64,000 nt of DNA, taken from contig NZ_CP141059.1 in assembly GCF_034661235.1 (NCBI RefSeq), forward strand, positions 2,541,501-2,605,500, in the 5' to 3' direction. The DNA is from Nocardioides bizhenqiangii. Its GTDB lineage: Bacteria; Actinomycetota; Actinomycetes; Propionibacteriales; Nocardioidaceae. The first letter of the stretch is position 1, and each line of letters starts with the position of its first letter. Of this stretch, positions 42,047 through 51,247 are shown piece by piece. The notes beneath the pieces are model-generated. The model ran no database searches. It saw only the letters and a program-made list of their open reading frames with translations, and was not told the DNA's origin. Position numbers and translations under genes: made by a program.

Positions 42047-42970
42047 TCAGTTGCTCCCGAGGATCGAGCGGGCGATGTGCTGGCCGACCTGGGTCGCCGC
42101 GGCCGTCATGATGTCGAGGTTTCCGGAGTACGGCGGGAGGTAGTCGCCGGCGCCCTCGACCTCGACGAAGATCGAGACCCGGCGCATCCCCCGGGTGAAG
42201 TCCGAGGGCCCGTCGAACTGCGGCTCCTGGAGCAGCCGGTAGCCGGGGACGTACTCCTGGACCGCCCGCTCAATCTCGTGGATCGAGGCCGTGATCGCGT
42301 CGGTGTCGGTGTCGGGGTCGACCGCGCAGAAGATGGTGTCGCGCATGATCATGGGCGGCTCGGCGGGGTTGAGGATGATGATCGCCTTGCCCCGCTCGGC
42401 GCCCCCGATCGTCTCCACGCCCGCGGCGGTGGTGCGGGTGAACTCGTCGATGTTGGCGCGGGTGCCCGGCCCGGCGCTCACGCTGGAGACCGAGGCGACG
42501 ATCTCGGCGTACGACACCGGAGCGACGCGGGAGACCGCAGCGACCATCGGGATCGTGGCCTGTCCGCCGCAGGTGATCATGTTGACGTTCGGCGCGGCGA
42601 CGTGTTCCTCACCGTTGACCGGCGGGATCACCGCCGGTCCGACCGCGGCCGGCGTCAGGTCGACCGCCCGGATGCCGGCCTCGGCGTAGCGCGGCGCGTA
42701 CTCCTTGTGGACGTAGGCCGAGGTGGCCTCGAACAGGAGGTCTGGCAGCTCGTCCTGCTTGAGCAGCCAGTCGACCCCCTCGTGGGTCGAGACCAGGCCT
42801 TCGTCGGCGGCGAGCCTGAGGCCCTCGCTGGCCGGGTCGACGCCGATCATCCAGCGCGGCTCGATCAGGTCCGACCGGAGCAGCTTGTACATCAGGTCGG
42901 TGCCGATGTTGCCGGGACCGACGATGGCGGCAGTGACCTTCCCAGGATTCGGCTTGCTCACGTCGTTCAC
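42047..42970 (-). CDS. hsaG: HsaG, acylating aldehyde dehydrogenase
   Basis: DmpF-type CoA-acylating dehydrogenase of 307 aa converting propanal (or acetaldehyde) to propionyl-CoA (acetyl-CoA) with NAD+. N-terminal Rossmann [18 protein letters not shown]; catalytic Cys in [12 protein letters not shown] at about residue 132; conserved [25 protein letters not shown]. Works as a complex with HsaF, with internal channelling. Its start overlaps the hsaE stop by 4 bp, so HsaE, HsaG and HsaF are made from one transcript. Confidence 0.94.
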   Translation of the reverse strand: MNDVSKPNPGKVTAAIVGPGNIGTDLMYKLLRSDLIEPRWMIGVDPASEGLRLAADEGLVSTHEGVDWLLKQDELPDLLFEATSAYVHKEYAPRYAEAGIRAVDLTPAAVGPAVIPPVNGEEHVAAPNVNMITCGGQATIPMVAAVSRVAPVSYAEIVASVSSVSAGPGTRANIDEFTRTTAAGVETIGGAERGKAIIILNPAEPPMIMRDTIFCAVDPDTDTDAITASIHEIERAVQEYVPGYRLLQEPQFDGPSDFTRGMRRVSIFVEVEGAGDYLPPYSGNLDIMTAAATQVGQHIARSILGSN

Positions 42971-43794
42971 TCCTCGAACTCCACGACCAGCGGTTCGAAC
43001 CCGCTGATGGACGCCGTCACCCGGTCACCCGGGGCGAACGGCACGAACGGGCCCAGGGCCCCGGACAGGATCAGGTGGCCCGCGCGCAGCGGGTCGCCGA
43101 AGCGGCGGGCCTGCACGGCCAGCCACCGCAGTGCTTCGAGCGGGTCGCCGAGGCACGCGGCACCCGTGCCGGACGAGAGCTCCTCGCCGTTGATCGTCAG
43201 CGACATCACGACGTCGCGCGGTTCGAGCTCGGCCTGCCCTGAGCCTGTCGAAGGGTCGAGCTTGCGCCCGTCGCGGCCGACGACGAACAGACCGGAGGAC
43301 GCGTTGTCCGCGACCGTGTCGGTGAACCCGATCTTCCAGTCCGCGATCCGCGAGTCGACGATCTCGAGCGCCGGCAGGGCGACGTCGACGGCCGCCCGGA
43401 CCGCGTCGAGCGTGATGTCGTCCTCGTCGAGGTCGATGTCGTGAGCCAGCACGAACGCGACCTCAGCCTCGACCCTCGGCTGGACGAGGGTCCGCATCGA
43501 GATCGGCATCCCGTCGGCGCCGTGACTGACGTCCATGTCGCTCAGCAGGTAGCCGAAGTCGGGCTGGTCGACGCCCAGCTGACGCTGGACCGCCTCCGAC
43601 GTGGCACCGATCTTGCGGCCCACGACCGTCACCCCGCCCGACAGACGTCGCTGCACGAGTCCCTGCTGCACCGCGTAGGCGGCCGACAGGTCGTCGGTGC
43701 CGATCAGGTCGCGCACCGGCGCGCACGGCACCCGCGTTTCCTGGGCGACGGCCAGGCGGTCCACCGCCGCCGTGATCGCGTCTTGGGAGGTCAC
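42967..43794 (-). CDS. hsaE: HsaE, 2-hydroxypentadienoate/hexadienoate hydratase
   Basis: Hydratase of 275 aa adding water to 2-hydroxyhexa-2,4-dienoate from HsaD. The MhpD/BphH fold is evident: [64 protein letters not shown] and [16 protein letters not shown]. It is longer than the usual ~261 aa. The extra segment [11 protein letters not shown] (near residue 180-190) is translated from the dispersed repeat at 43237-43255. GTG 43794 lies 8 bp after TAGTAT on the minus strand. Confidence 0.92.
   Translation of the reverse strand: MTSQDAITAAVDRLAVAQETRVPCAPVRDLIGTDDLSAAYAVQQGLVQRRLSGGVTVVGRKIGATSEAVQRQLGVDQPDFGYLLSDMDVSHGADGMPISMRTLVQPRVEAEVAFVLAHDIDLDEDDITLDAVRAAVDVALPALEIVDSRIADWKIGFTDTVADNASSGLFVVGRDGRKLDPSTGSGQAELEPRDVVMSLTINGEELSSGTGAACLGDPLEALRWLAVQARRFGDPLRAGHLILSGALGPFVPFAPGDRVTASISGFEPLVVEFEE
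43237..43255 (-). repeat. Dispersed 19-bp repeat inside hsaE
   Basis: CCCTGAGCCTGTCGAAGGG, the reverse-orientation copy of the element at 10466-10484 with one internal base changed. It is read in frame as part of DPSTGSGQ in HsaE. Confidence 0.8.
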
Positions 43795-43801
43795 GGGACA
43801 G

Positions 43802-43821
43802 ATACTAGAACCTGTTACAGT
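43802..43821. promoter_or_regulatory. KstR operator and divergent hsaE/kstD promoters
   Basis: TAGAACCTGTTACA at 43806-43819 matches TnnAACnnGTTnnA fully. It is overlapped on both sides by -10 hexamers: TAGTAT on the minus strand (43807-43802) for hsaE and TACAGT on the plus strand (43816-43821) for kstD. Both start codons lie 8-9 bp beyond. Confidence 0.83.
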
Positions 43822-43829
43822 TTTGTGCC

Positions 43830-45509
43830 ATGACGGGTGGCACGACGGGCGATCTGCCCGCCGAGGTGGACGTGGTCGTGGTGGGCGCCGGCGGCGCGGG
43901 GATGAGCGCTGCCCTCGCGGCCGGACGGAAGGGCCTCGACACGATCCTCGTCGAGAAGAGCGCCTACTTCGGGGGTTCGACGGCGCGCAGCGGCGGCGGC
44001 GTGTGGATCCCCGGCAACTACGCGCTCGCCGAGGCCCACCAGGTCGACGCGGGTGAGCCCGAGCGTGCCCGGGAGTACCTCGACGCCATCGTGGGCGACG
44101 TCGTCCCCAAGACCCGCCGCGACACCTACCTCGAGCGCGGCCCCGAGGTCCTCGACTTCCTCCGGTCCCACACGCCGGTGCGGTTCCGGTGGGTCCCTGA
44201 GTACTCCGACTACCACCCCGAGGCGCCCGGCGGCAGGCCGCGTGGCCGCAGCGTCGAGCCGGTGCCGCTGAACGCCCGGTTCCTCGGCGACGAGCTCGAC
44301 CGGCTGCACCCGCAGTACACCAAGGCGCCGGCCAACCTGATCGTCACTCAGCAGGACTTCCGCAAGATCAGCCTCGGCATGCGGACCCTCAAGGGACCGG
44401 TCACGATGCTGATGGTGCTGGTGCGCCGGATCGTGTCGATGGTCCTCGGCCGTCGGATGTACGCGATGGGCAACGCGATCGCGATCGGCCTGCGGAAGGG
44501 CCTGATCGACGCAGGTGTGCCGGTGCACTACGAGACCGAGCTCAGCGACCTGCTCATCGAGGAGGGCCGGGTCGTCGGTGTCCGTGTCCTGCGTGACGGG
44601 ACGGAGCACGTCGTGCGCGCCCGCAAGGGCGTGATCCTCGGTAGCGGCGGCTTCGAGAAGAACCTCGAGATGCGGGAGAAGTACCAGCCGCAGCCGACCT
44701 CGATCGACTGGACGACGGGTTCGGAGTTCAACACCGGCGGCGGCATCCTCGCCGGCATCGCGGCCGGGGCGGAGACCGACCTGATGGACGACGCCTGGTG
44801 GGGTCCGACCATCCCCCTCCCGAACCGCCCCTGGTTCTGCCTCGCCGAACGCAACCTGCCGGGCTCGATCATCGTCAACCAGGCCGGCGAGCGGTTCATG
44901 AACGAGGCGCTGCCGTACGTCGAGGCGACGCACGCGATCTACGCGGGCGAGGCGACCGGCGTCAGCCACGTGCCGAGCTGGTTGATCATCGACCAGCGCT
45001 ACCGCAACCGCTACCTGTTCGCCGGGCTCGGGCCACGGCAGCCGTTCCCCGGCAGCTGGCTGAAGTCCGGCGTCGTCCGGAAGGCGGCGACCCTCGCGGA
45101 GCTCGCGGAGAGGATCGAGGTGCCGCCCGACGCGCTGGCCGCGACCGTGGAGCGGTTCAACGGCTTCGCCGAAGCCGGCGTCGACGAGGACTTCCACCGG
45201 GGGGAGTCCGCCTACGACAAGTACTACTCCGACCCGACTGTCAAGCCGAACCCGTCGCTGCACGCCATCGACCATGCGCCGTTCTACGCCGTCAAGATCG
45301 TGCCGGGCGACCTCGGCACCAAGGGCGGACTGGTGACCGACGAGCGGGCACGGGTGCTGCGCCCCGACGGCTCCGTGATCCCCGGCCTCTACGCTGCCGG
45401 CAACGCGTCGTCGGCGGTCATGGGACGGACGTATGCCGGACCGGGCGCCACCATCGGCCCCGCACTGGTGTTCGGCTACCTGGCCGTCGAGGACCTCGAG
45501 GAGAACTGA
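43830..45509 (+). CDS. kstD: KstD, 3-ketosteroid delta1-dehydrogenase
   Basis: FAD-dependent dehydrogenase of 559 aa (mycobacterial KstD is about 563) introducing the C1-C2 double bond into ring A of 3-ketosteroids, which with KshAB triggers ring B opening. N-terminal dinucleotide motif VDVVVVGAGGAGMSAALAA, then EKSAYFGGSTARSGGGVWIPGN; C-terminal FAD motif LYAAGNASSAVMGRTYAGP followed by GATIGPALVFGYLA. ATG 43830 begins 11 bp after the KstR site. Stop overlaps the next start (TGATG). Confidence 0.94.
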   Translation: MTGGTTGDLPAEVDVVVVGAGGAGMSAALAAGRKGLDTILVEKSAYFGGSTARSGGGVWIPGNYALAEAHQVDAGEPERAREYLDAIVGDVVPKTRRDTYLERGPEVLDFLRSHTPVRFRWVPEYSDYHPEAPGGRPRGRSVEPVPLNARFLGDELDRLHPQYTKAPANLIVTQQDFRKISLGMRTLKGPVTMLMVLVRRIVSMVLGRRMYAMGNAIAIGLRKGLIDAGVPVHYETELSDLLIEEGRVVGVRVLRDGTEHVVRARKGVILGSGGFEKNLEMREKYQPQPTSIDWTTGSEFNTGGGILAGIAAGAETDLMDDAWWGPTIPLPNRPWFCLAERNLPGSIIVNQAGERFMNEALPYVEATHAIYAGEATGVSHVPSWLIIDQRYRNRYLFAGLGPRQPFPGSWLKSGVVRKAATLAELAERIEVPPDALAATVERFNGFAEAGVDEDFHRGESAYDKYYSDPTVKPNPSLHAIDHAPFYAVKIVPGDLGTKGGLVTDERARVLRPDGSVIPGLYAAGNASSAVMGRTYAGPGATIGPALVFGYLAVEDLEEN

Positions 45510-46387
45510 TGCCCATCGACCCGTCCGTCGCGATCGGAGCCGACATCGGCTCCACCACGTTCTCCTGGACCGAGAGCGACGTGCTGCTCTACCACCTCGG
45601 GATCGGCGCCGGGTCGCACGAGGGTGACCACCTCGCCCCCGCCGCGCTCCGCTACACGCTCGACGGCCCGGCGCTCCAGGTGCTGCCGACGTTCGGTGTG
45701 GTGGTGCCGACCTTCCACGAGACCGACCCGCCGCCGCTCGACCTGCCCGGCTGCGACATCAACCTCGCCCAGGTCGTGCACGGGTCGCAGTCGATCGCCG
45801 TCTCCGGTCCGATCCCGACGTCCGGCACGGCGACCGTCTCCACGACCCTCACGGACATCTGGGACAAGGGCAAGGCCGCCGTCGTCTGGCAGGAGGGCGT
45901 GGCGACGTCCCCGTCCGGCGAGGAGCTGTGGCGCACGCGGTCGTCGATCTTCGTCAAGGGCGAGGGCGGCTGGGGTGGCGACCGGGGCGCGTCGGACCCG
46001 GTGGTCCTCCCCGTTCGCGATCCCGACCTGCTGACGTCGTACGACGTGACGCCGCAGCAGGCGCTGCTCTACCGCCTGTGCGGCGACCGCAACCCGCTGC
46101 ACGCCGATCCCGACTTCGCGAAGGCGGCCGGCTTCCCGGCGCCGATCCTGCACGGTCTCTGCTCCTACGGCATCGTCCTCCGCGAGCTCACCGACGGCCT
46201 GCTCGGCGGTGACGCGACCCTCGTCCGGGGCTTCGCCTGCCGGTTCTCAGGCGTGGTGTTCCCCGGCGAGACGATCCGGGTGACGGGCTGGCGCGAGGGA
46301 GACCGGATCGTCGCCGCGGCGGCCGTCGAGGGCGGCGAACGGGACGGCTCACCCGTCCTCGCCGACTGCGTACTGACGGTCGCCTGA
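45509..46387 (+). CDS. hsd4B: Hsd4B-like MaoC-family enoyl-CoA hydratase
   Basis: Double hot-dog hydratase of 292 aa. The C-terminal hot-dog carries the hydratase-2 motif LLYRLCGDRNPLHADPDFAK with catalytic Asp and His, followed by FPAPILHGLCSYG. The N-terminal hot-dog (residues ~25-150) lacks the active-site residues and likely contacts the steroid. In M. tuberculosis Rv3538 (Hsd4B, 286 aa) also follows kstD and hydrates steroid side-chain enoyl-CoAs. ATG 45509 overlaps the kstD stop by 1 bp. Confidence 0.85.
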   Translation: MPIDPSVAIGADIGSTTFSWTESDVLLYHLGIGAGSHEGDHLAPAALRYTLDGPALQVLPTFGVVVPTFHETDPPPLDLPGCDINLAQVVHGSQSIAVSGPIPTSGTATVSTTLTDIWDKGKAAVVWQEGVATSPSGEELWRTRSSIFVKGEGGWGGDRGASDPVVLPVRDPDLLTSYDVTPQQALLYRLCGDRNPLHADPDFAKAAGFPAPILHGLCSYGIVLRELTDGLLGGDATLVRGFACRFSGVVFPGETIRVTGWREGDRIVAAAAVEGGERDGSPVLADCVLTVA

Positions 46388-46448
46388 TCGACCTGACCGC
46401 CCCGCCACTACGGTGGGGTCTGCTCGCTCATCGACGAAAGGCGGACCC

Positions 46449-46892
46449 ATGGTCACCCGCACGGCACGCACCGCTTGGAACGGCACCCTGCAGGACGGAA
46501 CCGGTCAGGTCGAGCTGGCCTCGTCCGGCGTCGGGACGTTCGACGTGTCCTGGCCTCGACGGACCGGCGACGCGGCCGAGGGAGTCACCTCGCCCGAGGA
46601 GCTCGTTGCCGCGGCCCACTCCTCCTGCTTCTCCATGGCGCTCTCCGGCGAGATCGGCCGCGCCGGGGGTACGACCAAGTCGCTGGACGTGACCGCCGAG
46701 GTCTCCTTCGGGCCCGACCCTGCGGGTGGGTTCCACATCAACGGCATCGCGCTCACCGTGCGCGGCGAGGTCGACGGGCTCGACGAGGCCGGGTTCGTCG
46801 AGTGCGCGGAGAAGGCCAAGGCCGGCTGCCCGATCAGCAAGGCCCTCGCCGCCGTCGAGAACATCACCGTCGACGCGGCACTCAAGGCCTAG
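46449..46892 (+). CDS. OsmC/Ohr-family peroxidase-like protein
   Basis: OsmC-type protein of 147 aa. Two reactive cysteines are visible, in AAAHSSCFSMALS (about residue 60) and KAGCPISKAL (about 126), with GVTSPEELV preceding. The family reduces organic hydroperoxides with thiol cofactors. The start ATG 46449 fits the family N-terminus (TRTARTAWNG). It follows hsd4B by 61 bp and could be co-expressed, perhaps dealing with oxidative by-products of P450 and flavin monooxygenases, though that link is inference. Confidence 0.85.
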   Translation: MVTRTARTAWNGTLQDGTGQVELASSGVGTFDVSWPRRTGDAAEGVTSPEELVAAAHSSCFSMALSGEIGRAGGTTKSLDVTAEVSFGPDPAGGFHINGIALTVRGEVDGLDEAGFVECAEKAKAGCPISKALAAVENITVDAALKA

Positions 46893-46904
46893 GAGCCCGC
46901 ACAC

Positions 46905-47846
46905 CTACGCGCTCACCCGGTCGGAGCTCGTGGAGGTCTCGCCCGCGCTGCGCACGCCGTCGAGCCGACGGACCACCTCGAAGTAGAACGTGAAGGCGAT
47001 CGCCGCTAGCGGCGGCTCGGGGCTGCGGACGAACCACTGGCCGAAGGCGTTGTCGAACCATTCGCGGGCGGTCCCCTGCCCGATCCAGGTGAGGAACGCC
47101 AGCAGCACGATCCAGCAGCCGAGCACCAGTGCACGGCCGGGTGCCCCGGGAGCGCCGCGCACGGCGAGCACGGCGTCGCCGCGGGTGAGCGGGAGGACGA
47201 TGTCGAAGTACAGCGGCACGAAGAGGCACACGGCGAACGCCTCCGCGTGGAAGTCGAGGGTGCTGGCGTGGTCGGGGCCGAGCAGGTCCTTCACCGGGCC
47301 CTGGTAGATCGCGATGTTGGCGAGCAGGACTGCCACCCAGAACGCCAACCTGGCCCAGGCAGAGACCAGGCGCGGACCGGAGCGGCGCCAGAACCCGCGC
47401 GACCAGTCGAAGTAGAGCGACAGGACGACGAGCCCGCTGAAGACGTCGCGCAGCGTGAGCACCCGTTGCGGGAGGCGCGCCCCGAAGACCGCCTCGAACA
47501 TCGGACCTTCCATGCAGGCGAGCACGACGAGCAGTCCGCCGTACCAGGCGACGCGGCGGGCGATCCAGCCGCCGGTGTCCCTGGGGTGCGGGACGATCGT
47601 GCCGTTGCGGCGCAGGGTGGCGACGACGTCCCAGAAGAGCGGGACGATGAACGCCACGACGTAGGTCTCGTTGGCCTTCCAGAGCCAGATCGAGTTGTCC
47701 TCGCCCACCAGGTCGACCATCAGCCAGTCCTGGTGCACCACGACGAACACGATGGCGAGGACGGCGTAGTAGCCGATCGTCCACCGCCATCCGAACGAAC
47801 GACGCCGCCGCCGCTCTGTTGTCTCCGTGGACCCGGCGCCGTGCAT
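46905..47846 (-). CDS. Polytopic membrane protein of unknown function
   Basis: Integral membrane protein of 313 aa. About seven hydrophobic segments are present, including TIGYYAVLAIVFVVV, YVVAFIVPLFWDVVATL, YGGLLVVLACMEGPMFEAV, LAFWVAVLLANIAIYQGP, AFAVCLFVPLYFDIVL, GCWIVLLAFLTWIGQG and PLAAIAFTFYFEVV. The N-terminus is strongly basic (RRRRR) and so probably cytoplasmic. No recognised family; it is convergent with the OsmC gene and divergent from the cupin gene. Confidence 0.68.
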   Translation of the reverse strand: MHGAGSTETTERRRRRSFGWRWTIGYYAVLAIVFVVVHQDWLMVDLVGEDNSIWLWKANETYVVAFIVPLFWDVVATLRRNGTIVPHPRDTGGWIARRVAWYGGLLVVLACMEGPMFEAVFGARLPQRVLTLRDVFSGLVVLSLYFDWSRGFWRRSGPRLVSAWARLAFWVAVLLANIAIYQGPVKDLLGPDHASTLDFHAEAFAVCLFVPLYFDIVLPLTRGDAVLAVRGAPGAPGRALVLGCWIVLLAFLTWIGQGTAREWFDNAFGQWFVRSPEPPLAAIAFTFYFEVVRRLDGVRSAGETSTSSDRVSA

Positions 47847-47995
47847 GACTTCCCCCGTGCGATCGCTGCGGCCCCGACTGAGACCGGCTCAACTCGGCGA
47901 GCCTAGGAGACCTTCGAGCGGCCGGGAGCATTTCGAAAGTCTGCGCGTGATCACTTCCGAGAACGTGCCGTCATCGCGCGTCGTACGGTAAAGAC

Positions 47996-48487
47996 ATGTC
48001 CTACCCTCCCCCGCTCTACGAGGGCGCGTCCGGCGAGGTCTCCGCGACCATCAAGCCGGTCGGCGCCGAGCCCGATCTCGTCTACCCGAACGGCAACCGC
48101 GTCACCTACCTCGCCGAAGGTGCCGCGACCGGCGGCCTGTTCGGGCTCTACAAGTGGGAGTTCTCGGAGGCGGTGAGCGGTCCCGGCGCCCACTTCCACC
48201 GCACCATCGCGGAGTCGTTCTACATCCTCACCGGCGAGGTCACGGTCTACGACGGCAAGGACTGGGTGAAGGCCTCCCCGGGTGACTTCCTCCACGTCCC
48301 TCCCGGCGGACTGCACGGGTTCCGCAACGAGTCGGGCGCGGCGGCGTCGATGCTGCTGCACTTCGCCCCGGGGGCGCCGCGGGAAGCCTACTTCGAAGGC
48401 CTCGACCGGCTCGCGCGCGGCGAGGAGTGGACGCCGGAGGAGTACGACCGGTTCATGGCCGAGCACGACAACCACTGGACCGACTGA
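47996..48487 (+). CDS. Cupin-domain protein
   Basis: Single cupin of 163 aa. Motif 1 is GPGAHFHRTIAESFYILTGEVTVY (metal ligands His, His, Glu) and motif 2 is PGDFLHVPPGGLHGFRN (His). Likely a metal-binding small-molecule enzyme or sensor of unknown substrate. ATG 47996 sits 7 bp after the hexamer TACGGT (47984-47989), consistent with leaderless transcription. The C-terminal 30 residues are charged and helical. Convergent with the SpoIIE-type gene. Confidence 0.8.
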   Translation: MSYPPPLYEGASGEVSATIKPVGAEPDLVYPNGNRVTYLAEGAATGGLFGLYKWEFSEAVSGPGAHFHRTIAESFYILTGEVTVYDGKDWVKASPGDFLHVPPGGLHGFRNESGAAASMLLHFAPGAPREAYFEGLDRLARGEEWTPEEYDRFMAEHDNHWTD

Positions 48488-48493
48488 GCCGGC

Positions 48494-49651
48494 TCACAGC
48501 GGGCGGCGCACCACGACCAGGGCGACGTCGTCCTCGACACTCTCGTCGCCCAGGCCGACCGAAATGATGCGGCTGCAGATCGTCTCGGCGTTGTGGCCGG
48601 CCGAGAACGCTTGACGGACGAGCTCCAGGCGCTCGCCGTACTGGTCGGGGTGGCGATCGGGTCCGCCTCGGCGCTCGACCAGTCCGTCGGTGAAGAACGC
48701 GAGAGCGGTGCCCGGCTCGAGGACGATCTTCTCGCTCTGACGCTGGCCCTCGGGTTCGAGGCCCAGCAGCAGTCCGGTCTGGATGTCGGCGGGATCGGCC
48801 GCGGTTCTGCCCGCGCGCGCGATCAGGGGTGCCGGGTGGCCCGCGCTGCAGATGACCACCTGGTCGAAGGGCGGCTCGGTGACCGCGTAGACCACGGTGG
48901 CCGAGATCTCGGACTCGAAGTAGCAGAGCTTGCGGTCGAGGCGCTGCACGACCTCGGCCGGGTCGTCGTGATCGAGGGCGTAGGCCCGCAGAGCACTGCG
49001 GAGCCGACCCATGACGATGGCCGCCCGGAGCCCGTGCCCCTCGACGTCGCCCATGACAAACCCGGTCTTGCCGTTGGGCAGCGTGAACACGTCGTACCAG
49101 TCGCCGCCGAGGTCGCCTTCGGCCGGCAGGTAGCGCACCGCGACGTCCAGGCCGTCGATAGTCGGCGGCGCGGCGGGGAGCAGACTGCGCTGGAGGACCA
49201 GCGCGGCGAGGTGGGCGTCGTCCTCGGTCCGATCGGACAGCCGCGCGCCGATCTCCGCCGCCGCCCCCTCCAGCCGCTCTGCGTCGTCGAGGGTGAACTC
49301 CCGCGCACCGAGGCTTCCGACGTGCAGGACCCCGAGCAGGCCGTTGCGGCCGAAGACCGGCACGCCGAGCAGCCGCTGGACCCCCGCCTCGCGCAGGATC
49401 GGGTTGAGCACCGAGCCCTCGTTGACCTCGTTGACGAACGTCGGTCGGCGGTCCTCGGCGACCTTGCCCGCGAAACCGGACCCGACCCGCACGTGTGGCG
49501 CACCACGCCATCGACGGCCGAGCCCGGCCGACGCGGCCGGCTCCAGCACCCTGCCCGTCTCGTCCAGGAGGAGCAGGGTCGCGGTGTCCGAGCTCATCAT
49601 GGCCCTGACGTTGTCGATCAGGCCTTGAACTGAGACCAGATCCATGGTCAC
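48494..49651 (-). CDS. GAF plus PP2C/SpoIIE-type phosphatase, copy 2
   Basis: Protein of 385 aa. Residues ~5-140 are a GAF sensor (DTATLLLLDETGRVLEP; VGSGFAGKVAEDRRPTFV; RLLGVPVFGRNGLLGVLHVG). Residues ~150-385 are the phosphatase, with Asp-bearing motifs GGDWYDVF, VMGDVEGHGLRA, FFTDGLVERR and VEDDVALVVV. Such proteins control partner-switching of sigma factors or second-messenger outputs. GTG 49651 has a GGGGAGG Shine-Dalgarno at good spacing; ATG 49645 is in frame. Compared with copy 1 at 31786, the sensor domain is a clearer GAF. Confidence 0.87.
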   Translation of the reverse strand: MTMDLVSVQGLIDNVRAMMSSDTATLLLLDETGRVLEPAASAGLGRRWRGAPHVRVGSGFAGKVAEDRRPTFVNEVNEGSVLNPILREAGVQRLLGVPVFGRNGLLGVLHVGSLGAREFTLDDAERLEGAAAEIGARLSDRTEDDAHLAALVLQRSLLPAAPPTIDGLDVAVRYLPAEGDLGGDWYDVFTLPNGKTGFVMGDVEGHGLRAAIVMGRLRSALRAYALDHDDPAEVVQRLDRKLCYFESEISATVVYAVTEPPFDQVVICSAGHPAPLIARAGRTAADPADIQTGLLLGLEPEGQRQSEKIVLEPGTALAFFTDGLVERRGGPDRHPDQYGERLELVRQAFSAGHNAETICSRIISVGLGDESVEDDVALVVVRRPL

Positions 49652-49767
49652 AGGTGTCGCCTCCCCGACCGTCGATCCCGAGGGCCGGTTACTTGGGCCC
49701 TGGCGCGCATCCTTGCACAGACGCGTCGTGGACCTGGTGCACGGAGGTGCTCGGCTACCGTGGCGCC

Positions 49768-50124
49768 ATGGCGCGTTACGAGGTCAACGACGGGGCCGTG
49801 GCGAAGGCGCGCGCGCTGATCGCCGGGCGGCAGTACGTTCTCGACAGCGACTGGGGCGACGTGCAGCCGGATGCAGAAGCCGGCAACGCGTTCCTCGAGC
49901 GGAACTCGTGGGAGCAGTACGCCGCCTGGCACCTCGGTCTGACGGAGGGCGCCAACGACGGGACGAAGGCCCGCTACGCGTTCGTCTACGGCGACTTCCG
50001 TCGGGTCCACCGCACCGGACTCATCGCGTGCGTCTACCGGGCCTCGGAGTGGCGCCACAAGCAGGTCGAGCTGGCGGCCCACGACCTGTTGCAGCTGCTC
50101 GACCGGACCGCCGGGATCGGCTGA
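49768..50124 (+). CDS. Conserved-looking hypothetical protein, 118 aa
   Basis: Not assigned to a known function. The sequence (MARYEVNDGAVAKARALIAG; LERNSWEQYAAWHLGL; ARYAFVYGDFRRVHRTGLIA) has good actinobacterial codon use and no membrane segment. ATG 49768 lies 7 bp after a TACCGT hexamer (49756-49761). It converges with the F420-dependent oxidoreductase gene with a 1-bp gap. Confidence 0.65.
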   Translation: MARYEVNDGAVAKARALIAGRQYVLDSDWGDVQPDAEAGNAFLERNSWEQYAAWHLGLTEGANDGTKARYAFVYGDFRRVHRTGLIACVYRASEWRHKQVELAAHDLLQLLDRTAGIG

Positions 50125-50125
50125 C

Positions 50126-51241
50126 TCAGAGCCCGTCCAGGAGGCCCGGCGCCATCCGGCCTGGGTTCGCAGGCAGCGTCGGCTGCCCGGGACGGCGTAC
50201 CGACGCGTAGGCGCTGAGCACCGGCGCCAGCTGGCTCGGCGTGGAGCCGTGCAGGATCACGCTGTCGACGCCGGTGATCCCGAACGAGTCAGCCACCTGC
50301 TGGGCACAGGATCCGGCGGTGCCCGTGATCGCGCAGTCGAGCCACTCCTGCGGGATCACCCGGTCGGCGAGGTAGGCCAGCTGGTCCGGCGTCGCCACGG
50401 CGTCGAACGCGCCCGAGAACCCGGTCACGAGGGGGTCCTCCCGGAACCGCTGCAGGGCTGCCGGGTCCCAGTCGTTGATCCGGACCAGCAGGTCGCCGTA
50501 CCCCTGGAGGTATGTCGCGAGCCGGCCCACCGTCTTCTTCAGGACCTCCTCGGCGGGGATTGTGTCCTCGACCACCGCGGTGCACGCCCAGATCCGGAGC
50601 GCGGCCGGGTCCCGTCCGGCCGCCTCTGCCCCGGCGCGGGCGGTCGCGACGCTCCTGGCCACCGCCGCATCGGTCATGAACGTGTGCAGCACGACTGCGT
50701 CAGCCACGCTCCCTGCGAGCTCGAGCGCCTTCGGACCAAGGGCGACCATCAGGACCGGGATGTCCTCGGCGATGTCGTCGTCCATCAGAAACAGGTAGGG
50801 ATAGGTGCCGGACGGTCCGTCGTGGTCGAACCGCTCCCCCCGCCACAGGCGTCGCTGGACGGCGATCGCGTCGCGCAGCTGGGCATTGGTGATGCGAGGG
50901 ACCCCCATCAGGTCGAAGAGCATGTCGAAGCCGCGCCCGAGGCCGAGCGCGAACCGTCCGCGCGACATCCGGTGCGCCGTCGTCGCCATCGTGGCCGTGA
51001 CAAGCGGGTGCCGTGTGTTGTGGTTCGTCGCCGCCGTCGCGATCCCCAGGGTCGTCGTCGCGGCCGCAGCTGCCCCCGACAGCACGGCGGCGTCCTTGTA
51101 GTTGAAGCGCTCGGAGAGGAAGACGGCCCCGAGGCCGATCCGCTCCGCCTCACGCACCTCGTCGAGCAGCGCGCGCGGATCGGCGGCGTGGCCGGCCAGG
51201 CCGTAGCAGCCCAGCTCGGGGAACTGGTGCGGTTCGTCCAC
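50126..51241 (-). CDS. LLM-class F420-dependent oxidoreductase (sterol locus)
   Basis: Luciferase-like (TIM-barrel) F420-dependent oxidoreductase of 371 aa: [71 protein letters not shown] and [17 protein letters not shown]. It belongs to the mycobacterial group that includes Rv3520c, a gene near the cholesterol cluster. It follows the SDR gene by 6 bp and thus shares the KstR-type promoter at 52023, suggesting a role in sterol side-chain or ring redox steps. Its substrate is unknown. Confidence 0.83.
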   Translation of the reverse strand: MDEPHQFPELGCYGLAGHAADPRALLDEVREAERIGLGAVFLSERFNYKDAAVLSGAAAAATTTLGIATAATNHNTRHPLVTATMATTAHRMSRGRFALGLGRGFDMLFDLMGVPRITNAQLRDAIAVQRRLWRGERFDHDGPSGTYPYLFLMDDDIAEDIPVLMVALGPKALELAGSVADAVVLHTFMTDAAVARSVATARAGAEAAGRDPAALRIWACTAVVEDTIPAEEVLKKTVGRLATYLQGYGDLLVRINDWDPAALQRFREDPLVTGFSGAFDAVATPDQLAYLADRVIPQEWLDCAITGTAGSCAQQVADSFGITGVDSVILHGSTPSQLAPVLSAYASVRRPGQPTLPANPGRMAPGLLDGL

Positions 51242-51247
51242 GACGGC

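Noticed and set aside
47953..47966. KstR-like half site GAGAACGTG upstream of the cupin gene
   Set aside because: It lacks the second half (GTT), so it does not meet TnnAACnnGTTnnA.
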